The notes beneath the pieces were generated by a model. It was not told the origin of the DNA. It searched no databases and was given only the letters and a program-made list of their open reading frames with translations. Below are positions 24,750 through 34,550 of a DNA stretch of 64,000 bases, one piece after another (position 1 is the first letter of the stretch; the number at the start of each line of letters is the position of its first letter). The stretch is from Algoriphagus aestuariicola (lineage in GTDB: Bacteria > Bacteroidota > Bacteroidia > Cytophagales > Cyclobacteriaceae): positions 62,001 through 126,000 of the forward strand of contig NZ_JAFKCW010000001.1 in assembly GCF_017254835.1 (NCBI RefSeq), in the 5' to 3' direction. The position numbers and the translations under genes are program-made.

Positions 24750-26093
24750 TTATCCATTGAAGATCAATTTGAATGTCGTGCCTTCCCCGAGCTTGGAGCG
24801 AACCTGGATGTTTCCCTTGTGTCGACGCATGATCTGCTTGGAAAGGCTGAGCCCGATGCCGGAGCCTTTCTTTTTGGTGGTGAAGAAGGGTATGAAGATC
24901 TTCCCCAAGGCTTCTTCTTCTATTCCTTTTCCGGTATCGCACACCTCCAAGATGATCTTTCCGGCTTCGTCGATGAAGGCCTTCAGGGTGATGGTCTTTT
25001 CCTCCGCATCGTCCAGGGCCTGGATGGCGTTTTGGAGCAGGTTGATCAGTACCTGCTCAATCAGGTTCTGGTCCCCGAAGAGGATAAGCTCTCTAGGATT
25101 GAGTTCCTTTACCAGCCGGATTCCCTGGTTTTCCAGCTGATTTTGAAGCAGGATCTCCAGATGTTCAAAAAGCTTGGCTATTCCGATACTGGTGAACTTC
25201 GGAGTGGGAATATGGGCCAGACTGCGGAAGTCGGAGACAAAATTGATCAGTCCCTCGCTGCGTTTTTCGATCGTACTCATTCCCATGAGGAAGTCTTCGA
25301 GCTCTTCCTCTGTGGCCCGTTCGTTGTTCTCGATTTTGTGTTCTATGTCGGCCTTTAGCGTGCCTGCAAGTGAGGAGATCGGAGCGATGGAGTTCATGAT
25401 CTCGTGGGTGAGGATCTTGACCAGGTTTTGCCAGGCTTCCATTTCCTTTTCCTCGAGTTCGGACTGGATGTTTTGCAATGATACCAACTTGAAGCGCTCG
25501 CCCCGCATCAGGAGTTCGATCACATAGACGGATAGCTGCATGATGCCGTCCGGATGGGCGATTTTGATCAGTTCGGAGCCGCCCGTCCGGAGGTTTTGTA
25601 CCGCAAGGTGGAGTTCCTTGTTGATGCTCTCAATGTCTGAGATGTTCTTGAGGTCATCGATGTTTAGGATTCGCTTGGCAGCGACGTTGAGGATTTGGAT
25701 TTCCCCATCCTCCCCAAAAGTGATCAGGCCGATACTCAGGTGCTTGAAGACCGAGCGAAAGTACTGGTAGTTGGCCTCTTTTTCCGCCTGGTCCTCCTTG
25801 AGCTTTGCCAAGATCGCGTTGAACTCAATATGGAGGTCGTCCGTCTCCGTACCGTCAAACTTGACTGGATAGAGCTGGGAATACTTGTCCTGTTTGATGT
25901 TGTCCAGGAAAAGCCGGACTTTTTTGAAGGAACTCTCCGAATATCTCACCAAAAAGATGATTTGGAATACCACGAAAATCAAAAACAGGGAAATCATAAA
26001 GACTCCCCAATCATCGATGATGGCGTAGGCTAGTAGAAACAGCGAGGCCGCGACCAGCGCGATGCGGCCCAGCAGGCCAACTCTATAGTCCAT
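24750..26093 (-). CDS. NtrY-like membrane sensor histidine kinase
   Basis: The protein has 447 residues. Two membrane helices occupy about residues 5-25 and 30-50, with almost no periplasmic loop. A HAMP-like linker and a PAS domain (about 105-210) follow. The DHp motif is LVKILTHEIMNSIAPIS with His230, and the C-terminal ATPase domain has NLLQNAIQALDD, CDTGKGIEEEALGKIF, GSGIGLSLSKQIM. The start ATG overlaps the 3' end of the sigma-54 regulator gene by 11 bases, so the two are translated from one message and form a pair. The lack of a sensing loop suggests it senses the membrane or cytoplasm. Confidence 0.92.
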   Translation of the reverse strand: MDYRVGLLGRIALVAASLFLLAYAIIDDWGVFMISLFLIFVVFQIIFLVRYSESSFKKVRLFLDNIKQDKYSQLYPVKFDGTETDDLHIEFNAILAKLKEDQAEKEANYQYFRSVFKHLSIGLITFGEDGEIQILNVAAKRILNIDDLKNISDIESINKELHLAVQNLRTGGSELIKIAHPDGIMQLSVYVIELLMRGERFKLVSLQNIQSELEEKEMEAWQNLVKILTHEIMNSIAPISSLAGTLKADIEHKIENNERATEEELEDFLMGMSTIEKRSEGLINFVSDFRSLAHIPTPKFTSIGIAKLFEHLEILLQNQLENQGIRLVKELNPRELILFGDQNLIEQVLINLLQNAIQALDDAEEKTITLKAFIDEAGKIILEVCDTGKGIEEEALGKIFIPFFTTKKKGSGIGLSLSKQIMRRHKGNIQVRSKLGEGTTFKLIFNG

Positions 26094-27465
26094 ATTTTTC
26101 CAGTCTTCGGTAGAGCGAGGCGCGGGTTAGTCCCAGCTCCTTGGCCGCCTTGGAGATATTCCCGCCGTTCTTGTCGATGGCGCGCTGTATGGTGCTGCGC
26201 TCCATGTCGTCGAGGTTGAGGGTGATGGAGGTCGGAGCTTTGTCGGAGGCTGGCTTTGCGGAAAGGAAAAAGAAGTCCCTCGTGTCCAGTTCATCGCCTT
26301 CGGCCATGATTATGGCCCGTTCGATGGCATGCTGAAGTTCTCGGATGTTGCCCGGCCATTGGTAGCGCTGAAGCAATTCCATAGCGGCGGGTTTGAAGCC
26401 GACGAAGTTTTTGCGGTACTTCTGGGAATAGTTTTTCAGGAAATAGTTGGCTAGAGTAGGGATGTCATCCTGTCTTTCTCTGAGTGGAGGAAGGAAGATC
26501 TCCACGGTATTGATCCGGTATAACAAATCCTGGCGGAAGGTGTTTTCCATCACCATCTCATGCACGTGCATGTTGGTAGCACAGATCAGGCGGATGTCCA
26601 CTGGGATAGCCTTGTTTGTCCCGATTCGGGTCACTTCTCTTCGCTGTAGGACAGTCAGAAGCTTGGACTGGAGTGGCATCGACAGGTTGCCAATTTCATC
26701 CAGGAAGAGCGTTCCCTTGTCGGCGATTTCAAACCGGCCTGCCCGATCGTCTTTGGCATCGGTAAAAGCGCCACGCTTATGTCCAAAGAGCTCTGATTCG
26801 AAAAGCGTCTCCGTAATTGCACCCATGTCCACGCCGACGAAGATTTCGTCTTTTCGGAGGGAACGTTCATGTATGGCCCTTGCGATCAGTTCCTTTCCGG
26901 TTCCGTTTTCTCCTAGAATCAATACGTTGGCATCGGTTTGGGCTACTTTGTCGATGATCGAAAAGATGTTTTTCATCGACGCCGATGCACCGATGATGTC
27001 CGCGTAAGGCTTTTTGAGATCGGTCTGCAGCTGTTTTTGTTTCTTTTGTAGCTTGTCCACCTCGTTATAGCTCTCTTTGAGCTTGATGGCTGCCGAGAGA
27101 GTGGCGATGAGCTTTTCATTTTGCCAAGGCTTGAGGATAAAGTCAGTCGCTCCCTCTTTGAGGGCCTGCACGGCCATTTCAACATCCCCAAAGGCCGTGA
27201 TCAGGATCACTACCGCCTTGGGGTCAATTTCCTTGATTTGGCTGAGCCAGTAGAATCCTTCCTTGCCTGAGGTGGTGTCCTCACGGAAGTTCATGTCCAA
27301 GAGAATGACGTCAAAATTGTTATTGTTGATCAAAAAGGGGATTCGTCGGGGGTCTTTTTCAATTACTACTTCCTTGGCGTGCTTTTTCAAAAGCATTTTG
27401 GCGGCGAAAAGCAAATCCTCGTTGTCGTCGATGATCAGTATTTTGCCTAGTGTCTGAGCTTCCAT
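26083..27465 (-). CDS. NtrC-family sigma-54-dependent response regulator
   Basis: The protein has 460 residues from the ATG at 27465; the frame extends 18 codons further up, but that adds nothing recognisable. The REC domain has Asp57 (VILLDMNF) and Lys in ILKPWQNE. The AAA+ domain has Walker A GENGTGKE (about 185-192) and the sigma-54 contact loop GAFTDA (about 232-237, the usual GAFTGA with Asp in the fifth place). The C-terminus has a Fis-type helix-turn-helix (ISKAAKELGLTRASLYRRLEKYGL). It is the first gene of the operon with the NtrY-like kinase. The targets are unknown and no convincing -24/-12 site is seen nearby. Confidence 0.93.
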   Translation of the reverse strand: MEAQTLGKILIIDDNEDLLFAAKMLLKKHAKEVVIEKDPRRIPFLINNNNFDVILLDMNFREDTTSGKEGFYWLSQIKEIDPKAVVILITAFGDVEMAVQALKEGATDFILKPWQNEKLIATLSAAIKLKESYNEVDKLQKKQKQLQTDLKKPYADIIGASASMKNIFSIIDKVAQTDANVLILGENGTGKELIARAIHERSLRKDEIFVGVDMGAITETLFESELFGHKRGAFTDAKDDRAGRFEIADKGTLFLDEIGNLSMPLQSKLLTVLQRREVTRIGTNKAIPVDIRLICATNMHVHEMVMENTFRQDLLYRINTVEIFLPPLRERQDDIPTLANYFLKNYSQKYRKNFVGFKPAAMELLQRYQWPGNIRELQHAIERAIIMAEGDELDTRDFFFLSAKPASDKAPTSITLNLDDMERSTIQRAIDKNGGNISKAAKELGLTRASLYRRLEKYGL

Positions 27466-27575
27466 GGTCAATTGTTTTGCAGGGTATTGGGAAAATGATG
27501 CCAAGTACAATTGAAGCACTTGAGCGGTAATTTTAACAAAAAAGTGTACGAAATTGTATGAATATATACTGTTTT

Positions 27576-27591
27576 CGGACAGTTTTGTCCG
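27576..27591. promoter_or_regulatory. Inverted repeat between divergent NtrC-like and FKBP genes
   Basis: CGGACA and TGTCCG form a perfect 6-bp inverted repeat with a GTTT centre. It sits just upstream of the -33 element of the FKBP promoter and 111 bases above the regulator start, so it could be an operator for either gene. No second copy was seen in the window. Confidence 0.4.
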
Positions 27592-27592
27592 A

Positions 27593-27623
27593 TTGGGCGA
27601 ACAATTAATTATCCCTACCTTTG
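27593..27623 (+). promoter_or_regulatory. Bacteroidota-type promoter of the FKBP gene
   Basis: TTG at 27593-27595 and TACCTTTG at 27616-27623 are spaced by 20 bases and match the Bacteroidota -33/-7 pattern TTG...TAnnTTTG. The predicted transcript starts about 15-20 bases before the ATG at 27645. Confidence 0.7.
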
Positions 27624-27644
27624 TATTTCACTAAATTAAAACTC

Positions 27645-28070
27645 ATGCAAGCAAAGAAAGGAGATGCCGTCAAGGTGCACTACACTGGAAGACTGGATGA
27701 TGGAAGTGTTTTTGACAGTTCAGAGTCCCGCGAACCGCTAGGCTTCACGCTGGGCGACGGAAATATGATCAAAGGTTTCGATGCGGCAGTGTATGGCATG
27801 GTCATCGGAGACAAGAAAACCGTGATGATCCCTGCGGCAGAGGCTTATGGAGAGCGAAGAGATGACATGATGATAGAGGTGCCTTTGAGTCAGGTTCCGC
27901 CCAATATTCAGCCGGAGATTGGACTTCAGCTGGTTCTGCAGGGCGGAGGCGGACAGCCCATGCAAGTGACCGTGGTAGATCTGACGGACGAAAAAATCGT
28001 CTTGGATGCCAACCACCAGCTTGCCGGAAAGGATCTGATTTTCGATATAGAACTGGTTGCAATCAGCTAA
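27645..28070 (+). CDS. FKBP-type peptidyl-prolyl cis-trans isomerase (SlyD-like)
   Basis: The protein has 141 residues from the ATG at 27645; the longer frame starts at a TTG that lies within the promoter -7 box, so it is not used. The FKBP core is clear: VKVHYTGRLDDGSVFDSS, PLGFTLGDGNMIKGFDAAVYGM, and the SlyD-type flap insertion after AYGERRDDMMIEVP. It is a cytosolic isomerase and chaperone; the His-rich metal tail of E. coli SlyD is absent. It is transcribed away from the two-component operon and ends with an intrinsic terminator. Confidence 0.92.
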   Translation: MQAKKGDAVKVHYTGRLDDGSVFDSSESREPLGFTLGDGNMIKGFDAAVYGMVIGDKKTVMIPAAEAYGERRDDMMIEVPLSQVPPNIQPEIGLQLVLQGGGGQPMQVTVVDLTDEKIVLDANHQLAGKDLIFDIELVAIS

Positions 28071-28112
28071 ATGGCGTAATGCCTACGTGGCGGATGAAAT
28101 ATCCAGTACAAC

Positions 28113-28142
28113 AACCGATGGAGTGGACTCTGTCGGTTTTTT
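28113..28142 (+). terminator. Terminator after the FKBP gene
   Basis: The stem AACCGA / TCGGTT with an inner GAG/CTC pairing runs into six T at 28137-28142. It separates the FKBP gene from the convergent gene at 28174. Confidence 0.72.
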
Positions 28143-28173
28143 GTTGCCTGGAGGGACTGGCTGACCACCGCAC

Positions 28174-29004
28174 TCACTTCATTTGCCTCAAGCCTTGGGG
28201 AAGCGGATAGATACTGATCAGGTTTTTTTTGACGAGCGCGATGTGTTCTTGGCCAATTTGAAGGTATTGGACATCCTTGGAGGGAAGTGTTCCCAAGTCG
28301 AAGATGGCTTGTGACTGCAGGGAATACATTTTGAGGCTTCTGCCTTCGACCCAAAACAGGCTTTCTTTGTAAAAACACATTCGCTGATCGATCATCAGCG
28401 TCACTTTTTTCAGAAAGTTGCCTTGGTTGTCAAAGATAAAGATCCCACTGTCTGGGACATTCATAAAAAGTCTGTTTTTGAACTCTCGAATTTCGGAGAC
28501 TTTTAGGTCTTCGGAGTCGAGGATGAGGTTGAGAGGCTGGGATTGTATGACCAGATTTCGGAGATAGTCTAGGGTTTTGAGGGAAAGATCCGACTCGTCC
28601 CACACCCAGATCACGTTGTTGTTGCCCAGTGTAGCCGCTTTGGGAAGAGTCACCTCATTAAGTTGAAAGTTGTTTTCGGCAATCGGGTTTAGAAATCTGT
28701 CCAAAACCCGGTATTCTTGTAGATCCGCCGAAAAGCCAAAAATATTCACAGTCCAGGAGGCTTCAAGTTGATGTAACCGAGCCTGGCGCGTGGGTGAATA
28801 GACGTTGATTTGTTTTCCTTTTTGATCAAAAAGATAGATGTCTCCGGAGGTATTGCTCGCGTAGATTTGGTCTTTGGTGTCCAGGGACACCAAGTCAAGA
28901 AACTCCACGGGGATTTCGGCCATCGGTGCTTCGAAAATCAGGACGTCATGAGAATAGATCGCCTTGGACAAAAAGCCGAAAAATAGGATCAGTGAGAGTT
29001 TCAT
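28174..29004 (-). CDS. Exported beta-propeller-like protein, function unknown
   Basis: The protein has 276 residues. MKLSLILFFGFLSKAIYSHD is a signal peptide. The mature part has repeated four-strand units of about 40 residues (DQIYASNTSGDIYLFDQKGKQI, NNVIWVWDESDLSLKTLD, RLFMNVPDSGIFIFDNQGNFLKK), typical of a six-bladed propeller of the NHL/6-bladed type. No catalytic motif is seen. Its ATG overlaps the LpxH-like stop by 4 bases (ATGA), so it is coupled to that lipid-A gene and may act in the envelope. Confidence 0.7.
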   Translation of the reverse strand: MKLSLILFFGFLSKAIYSHDVLIFEAPMAEIPVEFLDLVSLDTKDQIYASNTSGDIYLFDQKGKQINVYSPTRQARLHQLEASWTVNIFGFSADLQEYRVLDRFLNPIAENNFQLNEVTLPKAATLGNNNVIWVWDESDLSLKTLDYLRNLVIQSQPLNLILDSEDLKVSEIREFKNRLFMNVPDSGIFIFDNQGNFLKKVTLMIDQRMCFYKESLFWVEGRSLKMYSLQSQAIFDLGTLPSKDVQYLQIGQEHIALVKKNLISIYPLPQGLRQMK

Positions 29005-29777
29005 GATTCAAATTTCACGAGCTTGGCTTCATTTCCGTCATATACGAGATAGGTGTATTGTGTGACCCATTCTCCTAGGTTGAAGTAAGTTGATTCCGGT
29101 GAAACTTCAAGCTGAAGAGGGAGGTGGCGATGGCCAAAGATGTAGAGATCGTGGTGAAATTTCGATTCGACTTCTTTGCAATATTGCCAGAGCCATTCGT
29201 CGTCTCCCAAAAAATGGTTTTCGTTCTTTTCAAGATTGGAGATGCGGCTGTGTCCCGACCATGCCTTGGCCAGTTTGATCCCCAAGTCCGGATGAACCCA
29301 GCGAAAGATCCATTGGGCAAAAGGGTTGGTGAACACACGTTTTAGCAGCTTGTAAAAGTGGTCGCCTGGACCCAAGCCATCTCCGTGTCCGACGAGGATT
29401 TTTAGTCCCTCCACGACAAGTTCAATCGGATGGTGATAGACAGGAATTCCAAGCTCTTCGGTGAAATAATCCTTCATCCACAGGTCATGGTTACCAGTAA
29501 AGAAAAGGATAGGTATCCCCCTGTCGCGAAGCTGTGAGATTTTCGAGATAAACGGAATAAAGCCCTTTGGAACTACCTGCTTGTACTCAAACCAGAAGTC
29601 GAAAATGTCACCGACCAAAAAGATTGCCGCAGCGTCGTCAGCTATCATGTCCAGCCAGCTGATGATCTTTCTTTCCCTAGCCTTGCTGGTCTCTGAATCC
29701 GGTGCTCCTAGGTGAAAGTCGGACGCGAAATAGAGTTTTTTGCCATTCAGGGGAAAATCCGGCGTGTTAGCTAGCAT
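29001..29777 (-). CDS. lpxH: UDP-2,3-diacylglucosamine diphosphatase (LpxH-like)
   Basis: The protein has 258 residues, a calcineurin-like phosphoesterase with the LpxH motif set: SDFHLGAPD, VGDIFDFWFEY, FTGNHDLWM, VGHGDGLGPGD and IFGHRHLP. LpxH removes UMP from UDP-2,3-diacylglucosamine to give lipid X in lipid A synthesis at the inner membrane. It is co-transcribed with a propeller protein through an ATGA overlap. The ftsH gene lies upstream but is separated by a strong terminator. LpxH is the most likely role; other UDP-sugar pyrophosphatases of the same fold cannot be fully excluded. Confidence 0.85.
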   Translation of the reverse strand: MLANTPDFPLNGKKLYFASDFHLGAPDSETSKARERKIISWLDMIADDAAAIFLVGDIFDFWFEYKQVVPKGFIPFISKISQLRDRGIPILFFTGNHDLWMKDYFTEELGIPVYHHPIELVVEGLKILVGHGDGLGPGDHFYKLLKRVFTNPFAQWIFRWVHPDLGIKLAKAWSGHSRISNLEKNENHFLGDDEWLWQYCKEVESKFHHDLYIFGHRHLPLQLEVSPESTYFNLGEWVTQYTYLVYDGNEAKLVKFES

Positions 29778-29809
29778 GTACCAAAGATAGGGTCGAGGGA
29801 CAAAAATAA

Positions 29810-29836
29810 GAAAGCCCCGATTGGAGCGGGGCTTTC
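29810..29836 (-). terminator. Terminator of ftsH
   Basis: A perfect 10-bp stem GAAAGCCCCG / CGGGGCTTTC with a 7-base loop lies 5 bases beyond the ftsH stop codon. On the minus strand it is followed by TTATTTTTG, a fair U-tract. Confidence 0.8.
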
Positions 29837-29840
29837 AGGA

Positions 29841-31895
29841 CTATTTTTCTGGATTGGTTTCCGGCACTTCCGTCTTAGCGGGCTCGATGACCGTATCCCC
29901 GTCCTCTGCCTTCGTGTCCAGAGGAGGAGTTGTCTTCTTTTCCTTTTTGTTGGTAAATGCCTGATAGGTGGTCTCTTTGGCAAAAGGGCGCTTTCCGATC
30001 AGGTTTTCCAAATCTGCCTGGAAAAGGATCTCTTTTTCGAGCAGTTCCTGTGCGAGTATTTCCAAATGTTCGCGATGCTCATTCAGCAACGCAAGTGTTC
30101 TATCATAGGCTACCTGTATCAAATTGCTTACCTCTTGGTCAATCAGTTCAGCTGTGGCCTCAGAGTAAGGCTTGGTCATTTTGTAGCCATCGCTCTTGCT
30201 GTCGAAGAAGGATATATTGCCAAGTTTCTCATTCATACCATAAACGGAAACGATGGAATAAGCAAGTTTCGTGATTCTTTCCAAATCGCTCAGTGCTCCG
30301 GTAGAGATCTTTCCAAAGATGATTTGCTCAGCTGCGCGACCACCAAGCGTCATGCACATCTCGTCCATGAGTTGTTCGGTTTGGTAGAGGAATTGCTCCT
30401 TAGGCAGGTATTGGGCGTAGCCCAAAGCCGCTACCCCACGAGGAACGATACTCACTTTTACCAATGGGTCTGCATGCTCCAGGAACCAACCTGCCACAGC
30501 ATGTCCTGCTTCGTGATAAGCGACAATACGCTTCTCTTCCGGTGAGATGATCTTGTTTTTCTTTTCAAGTCCACCGATCACCCGGTCCACGGCATCCTGA
30601 AAGTCTTGCATATCCACCGCAGTCTTATTTCTACGTGCGGCAATCAATGCGGCTTCGTTACATACGTTGGCGATTTCGGCACCGGCAAAGCCAGGGGTTT
30701 GAGCCGCCAATTTTTTAGGGTCGATGTCGTTGGATATCTTGATCGGCGCTAGGTGTACCTTGAAGATCGCCTCGCGACCTACGATATCCGGCTTGTCGAT
30801 GGAGATCTGACGGTCAAATCGACCCGGCCTCAGCAAAGCACTATCAAGGACATCCGGTCTGTTGGTGGCAGCCAATACGATAACTCCTGTATCAGTCCCA
30901 AATCCGTCCATCTCGACAAGAAGGGAGTTGAGGGTATTTTCTCTTTCGTCGTTGGATCCAGGCATCTGGCCTTTGCCTCTGGATCGTCCGATGGCATCTA
31001 TTTCGTCAATGAAGATGATACAAGGCGCCTTTTCCTTGGCTTGCTTAAACAAATCCCGAACACGCGCAGCACCAACTCCGACGAACATTTCGACAAAATC
31101 GGAACCCGAGAGGGTAAAGAACGGTACACCTGCCTCACCGGCTACGGCTTTGGCAAGCAAAGTTTTACCGGTTCCAGGAGGTCCTACCAAGAGGGCGCCT
31201 TTTGGAATCTTACCTCCGAGCTTGGTGAATTTTCCCGGATTTTTGAGGAATTCGACGATTTCCTGAATCTCTTCCTTGGCTTCATCCAAGCCTGCCACAT
31301 TGTCAAAGGTGATCTTTACTTTGTTTTCGGCATCGAAAAGCTGGGCTTTGGATTTGCCCACATTGAAGATCTGCCCGCCGGGACCGGATGGGCCAGCCAT
31401 TCTCCTCATCATAAACCAGAAGAAGACGAATAACAAAATCAGAAATCCGAAGCTGCCGAAGTAGCTGCTCCAGTTTTCCTCATTGGTGACGGAAGCTCCG
31501 ATCCTATCTTCCTCAGGTACCTTTTCTTCCAGCGCCTGAAAATCCGTTTGGAACTTGTCCGAAGTGGTCACCTGAAGTGCGTAGTGCGGACCGGATGGAT
31601 TGAAAAAGGAGGAGTTGGACTCCAGTTCGGTTTTGTACTTGGCGTTTTGCAGGGCTGATGGCTTCAATGTCACATCCACTCGGTTCATATTTCGCACGAT
31701 CACCACTTTGGACACGTCGCCAGCCAGATACATGTCCTCGAAGCGCTTTTGGGTGATGTCGATCACCGCGCCGCGTTGCTGTATCCAGGTCAATCCCAGA
31801 AGCACAAGCACAGCCGCAATAATTAGCCAAAGCTGGAAATTGGGCTTTTGTGGCGCTTTAGGGACAAAATTTTTACTCTTATTTTTTTCGCTCAT
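29841..31895 (-). CDS. ftsH: ATP-dependent zinc metalloprotease FtsH
   Basis: The protein has 684 residues. Two membrane helices (about 22-40 and 149-163) flank a periplasmic domain. The AAA+ module has Walker A GPPGTGKT (238-245), Walker [10 protein letters not shown] (292-300) and the second region of homology with arginine fingers ([11 protein letters not shown]). The zinc protease site is HEAGH at 461-465. FtsH degrades misfolded membrane proteins and some soluble regulators. The tail is acidic with Glu-Thr-Pro repeats. The rsfS gene lies 65 bases upstream on the same strand, a linkage often found in Bacteroidota. Confidence 0.97.
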   Translation of the reverse strand: MSEKNKSKNFVPKAPQKPNFQLWLIIAAVLVLLGLTWIQQRGAVIDITQKRFEDMYLAGDVSKVVIVRNMNRVDVTLKPSALQNAKYKTELESNSSFFNPSGPHYALQVTTSDKFQTDFQALEEKVPEEDRIGASVTNEENWSSYFGSFGFLILLFVFFWFMMRRMAGPSGPGGQIFNVGKSKAQLFDAENKVKITFDNVAGLDEAKEEIQEIVEFLKNPGKFTKLGGKIPKGALLVGPPGTGKTLLAKAVAGEAGVPFFTLSGSDFVEMFVGVGAARVRDLFKQAKEKAPCIIFIDEIDAIGRSRGKGQMPGSNDERENTLNSLLVEMDGFGTDTGVIVLAATNRPDVLDSALLRPGRFDRQISIDKPDIVGREAIFKVHLAPIKISNDIDPKKLAAQTPGFAGAEIANVCNEAALIAARRNKTAVDMQDFQDAVDRVIGGLEKKNKIISPEEKRIVAYHEAGHAVAGWFLEHADPLVKVSIVPRGVAALGYAQYLPKEQFLYQTEQLMDEMCMTLGGRAAEQIIFGKISTGALSDLERITKLAYSIVSVYGMNEKLGNISFFDSKSDGYKMTKPYSEATAELIDQEVSNLIQVAYDRTLALLNEHREHLEILAQELLEKEILFQADLENLIGKRPFAKETTYQAFTNKKEKKTTPPLDTKAEDGDTVIEPAKTEVPETNPEK

Positions 31896-31960
31896 CGCAT
31901 TTATGGTAATTCTGTAAACTTAAGGTAAAACGGCTTAAACTCTTGAAAGTTTATCCTTGA

Positions 31961-32308
31961 TTAATTGATCAGCGTGGTTTTCGCATCTCCCCATAGCTCC
32001 TCCAAGCCATAGTATTCACGCTTGTCTTTGAGGAAGATGTGTACGACCACATTGACGAAGTCCATCAAGACCCACTCGCCATTAGCTTTGCCCTCCACTC
32101 TCCACGCAGGCTTTTCGCCTGACTTGTGCACTTCGTCTTCGATTGATTTGGAGATAGCCTCGAGTTGGGTGTCGGAGTTGCCGGAGCAGATCACGAAGAA
32201 CTCGGTCACTGCATTTTTGATTTTTCTAAGATCTAGGACTAGGATTTCAGAAGCCTTTTTTTCTTCCATTCCCTTGACGATAACCTTGCTCAAAGCCTCT
32301 GCTGTCAT
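31961..32308 (-). CDS. rsfS: Ribosome silencing factor RsfS
   Basis: The protein has 115 residues, the normal size of the RsfS/Iojap family. Motifs are VLDLRKIKNAVTEFFVICSGNSDTQ, GEKPAWRVEGKANGEWVLMDF and VVVHIFLKDKREYYGLEELW. It binds uL14 on the large subunit and blocks subunit joining under starvation. It lies upstream of ftsH on the same strand, and birA is divergent with 58 bases between starts. Confidence 0.95.
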   Translation of the reverse strand: MTAEALSKVIVKGMEEKKASEILVLDLRKIKNAVTEFFVICSGNSDTQLEAISKSIEDEVHKSGEKPAWRVEGKANGEWVLMDFVNVVVHIFLKDKREYYGLEELWGDAKTTLIN

Positions 32309-32366
32309 ATATTGATTTAATTTTACACGGCAATTAAATTACCCAAATCAGCCGAACAGAAAAATT

Positions 32367-33131
32367 ATGTATAAAATTCTTGCCAACACGATTTTTTTGG
32401 GCAAACAGGTCCTTTTTCTGCCAGAGTGTCACTCCACCAATGACAAGGCCTTTGAATTGATCCGGGCCGGAGTGATTAAAGACGGCGCGATTGTCATCTG
32501 CGACCATCAAACGGCAGGAAAGGGTCAGCGTGGAAATAAGTGGGAGGCAGAGTCTGGACAAAATTTGACCTTTTCTCTGGTGCTGAAGCCTAATTTTCTG
32601 GATGTATCCGAGCAGTTTTATCTCAATATGATGATTTCAAACAGTATCAGGAGGTTGTTGCAGGATTACCTTCCAGATTTACAGGTGAAGTGGCCCAACG
32701 ATCTGGTGGTGCCAGGGAGGGGGAAGATCGGGGGAATTCTAATCGAGAATATTCTCAGTTCTAATGTTTGGGAGTTCGCTGTGGTTGGCATTGGGCTCAA
32801 TATCAACCAGTGCGGTTTTGGCTCGAGAAAAGCTACCTCACTGGCGCAATTAGCGGGGGGAAGGTACGACTTGGAGGAACTGTTCAAGCTGCTCATCTCA
32901 CAAATCGAACTTGGGGTGATTGCGCTGAAAAAAGGCAAGCTTGAAGGAGTCAGACAAGACTATCTCCGGCACCTGTTTTTGAAAGACCAATGGAACATTT
33001 TCGCGGAAAATGGGTTAGAATTCGAAGGTAAAATCTCTGGAATTTCCAAGGAAGGAAGGCTTATGGTAAGCCTTCGAAATGGCGGCATACGGTCTTTTGG
33101 TCTAAAGGAAATTTCCTTTCCCGACGTTTGA
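32367..33131 (+). CDS. birA: Biotin--[acetyl-CoA-carboxylase] ligase
   Basis: The protein has 254 residues and consists of the catalytic and C-terminal domains only; there is no N-terminal helix-turn-helix, so it is the non-repressor type. Motifs are CHSTNDKAFELI, HQTAGKGQRGNKWEAESG (the biotinyl-AMP loop), VKWPNDLVVPGRGKIGGILIEN and GIGLNIN. It attaches biotin to carboxyl-carrier proteins. It diverges from rsfS and is followed closely by the ahcY promoter. Confidence 0.95.
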   Translation: MYKILANTIFLGKQVLFLPECHSTNDKAFELIRAGVIKDGAIVICDHQTAGKGQRGNKWEAESGQNLTFSLVLKPNFLDVSEQFYLNMMISNSIRRLLQDYLPDLQVKWPNDLVVPGRGKIGGILIENILSSNVWEFAVVGIGLNINQCGFGSRKATSLAQLAGGRYDLEELFKLLISQIELGVIALKKGKLEGVRQDYLRHLFLKDQWNIFAENGLEFEGKISGISKEGRLMVSLRNGGIRSFGLKEISFPDV

Positions 33132-33159
33132 GTAAGTTTTCAATTCACAAATTAAGCGG

Positions 33160-33167
33160 TAACTTTG
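33160..33167 (+). promoter_or_regulatory. Promoter -7 element of ahcY
   Basis: TAACTTTG at 33160-33167 matches the Bacteroidota -7 box TAnnTTTG. A T-rich stretch at 33137-33140, 19 bases upstream, may act as a weak -33. The resulting leader would be about 35 bases. The box lies 28 bases after the birA stop, so ahcY is an independent unit. Confidence 0.6.
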
Positions 33168-33206
33168 CGGTCATTCCATGATTTTAATTCTTTAACTATC
33201 AATAAT

Positions 33207-34526
33207 ATGTCAGAAATCAAATCTGAAAAATTCATTCAATACAAAGTAAAGGACATCTCCCTGGCCGAGTGGGGAAGAAAGGAAATTCGACTGGCCGAGG
33301 CGGAAATGCCGGGTTTGATGGCTTTGAGGGCTGAGTTTGGACCTTCGCAGCCCCTCAAGGGAGCGAGGATTGCAGGCTGTCTTCACATGACTATCCAGAC
33401 AGCAGTATTGATTGAGACGTTGGTGGCGCTGGGGGCCGAGGTGACCTGGTCTTCCTGCAATATTTTCTCCACCCAGGACCACGCGGCAGCGGCTATCGCC
33501 GCGGCGGGGATTCAAGTGTATGCCTGGAAAGGCCAGTCGGCCGAGGAGTTTGACTGGTGTATCGAGCAGACGCTGTTTTTTGGGGAGTCCAGACAGCCTT
33601 TGAACATGATCCTGGACGACGGCGGAGATCTGACCAACATGGTCTTGGACCAGTATCCGGAATTGGTTGCCGGAATCAGGGGATTGTCCGAGGAAACCAC
33701 CACAGGGGTTCACCGCTTGTATGAGCGGATGAAAAACGGGACGCTTCCCATGCCGGCGATCAACGTCAACGATTCCGTGACCAAGTCGAAATTTGACAAC
33801 AAATACGGCTGTAAAGAATCCCTGGTAGATGCGATCCGCCGTGCCACGGATGTGATGATGGCTGGCAAAGTGGCCGTCGTGGCCGGATACGGTGACGTAG
33901 GAAAGGGCTCTGCGGCCTCCCTCCGGGGCGCTGGTGCGCGGGTGATCGTGACCGAAATCGACCCGATCTGCGCGCTCCAGGCCGCGATGGATGGATTTGC
34001 GGTCAAGAAAATGGCTGATGCGGTGAAAGAAGCCGACATCGTGGTGACCGCCACCGGCAACAAAGACATCATCACCGGCGAGCACTTCAAGGCGATGAAG
34101 GACAAGGCGATCGTGTGTAACATCGGCCATTTTGACAACGAAATCGACATGGCTTGGCTGAACAAAAACTATGGACAGACTAAAAATATAATCAAGCCAC
34201 AGGTGGATCTTTATGACCTGGACGGCAAGGAAATCATCGTTTTGGCCGAAGGCCGCCTAGTCAACCTGGGCTGTGCGACCGGACACCCGTCTTTTGTGAT
34301 GTCCAATTCCTTTACCAACCAAACGCTGGCTCAGCTGGAGCTATGGGAAAATCATGGGGACTACCAGCCGGGCGTCTATGTATTGCCCAAGCATTTGGAT
34401 GAGAAGGTGGCTTCACTTCACCTGAGCAAACTGGGCGTGGAGCTCGATACACTCTCCGAAGACCAGGCGCAGTATATCGGTGTGGAGATTCAAGGCCCAT
34501 TCAAGCCTGAGTACTACCGATATTGA
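33207..34526 (+). CDS. ahcY: Adenosylhomocysteinase
   Basis: The protein has 439 residues from the ATG at 33207 (MSEIKSEKF); the longer frame begins at a TTG inside the promoter. It splits S-adenosylhomocysteine into adenosine and homocysteine using bound NAD+. Family motifs are [43 protein letters not shown], the NAD-binding [25 protein letters not shown] and the conserved C-terminus KPEYYRY. It ends at a bidirectional terminator. Confidence 0.98.
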   Translation: MSEIKSEKFIQYKVKDISLAEWGRKEIRLAEAEMPGLMALRAEFGPSQPLKGARIAGCLHMTIQTAVLIETLVALGAEVTWSSCNIFSTQDHAAAAIAAAGIQVYAWKGQSAEEFDWCIEQTLFFGESRQPLNMILDDGGDLTNMVLDQYPELVAGIRGLSEETTTGVHRLYERMKNGTLPMPAINVNDSVTKSKFDNKYGCKESLVDAIRRATDVMMAGKVAVVAGYGDVGKGSAASLRGAGARVIVTEIDPICALQAAMDGFAVKKMADAVKEADIVVTATGNKDIITGEHFKAMKDKAIVCNIGHFDNEIDMAWLNKNYGQTKNIIKPQVDLYDLDGKEIIVLAEGRLVNLGCATGHPSFVMSNSFTNQTLAQLELWENHGDYQPGVYVLPKHLDEKVASLHLSKLGVELDTLSEDQAQYIGVEIQGPFKPEYYRY

Positions 34527-34550
34527 TTTTGAGAATAAGTTGCTTATTAA

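Noticed and set aside
27464-27482. Sigma-54 -24/-12 promoter-like GG...GC near the NtrC-like start
   Set aside because: The GG-GC spacing is 11 rather than 10 bases and it lies on the wrong strand and position for the regulator gene.
30753-31433. 226-codon open frame on the plus strand
   Set aside because: It is opposite ftsH, whose motifs are complete; no independent evidence for a gene.
33210-34130. 306-codon open frame on the minus strand
   Set aside because: It is antisense to ahcY, a certain gene, and has no recognisable domain.
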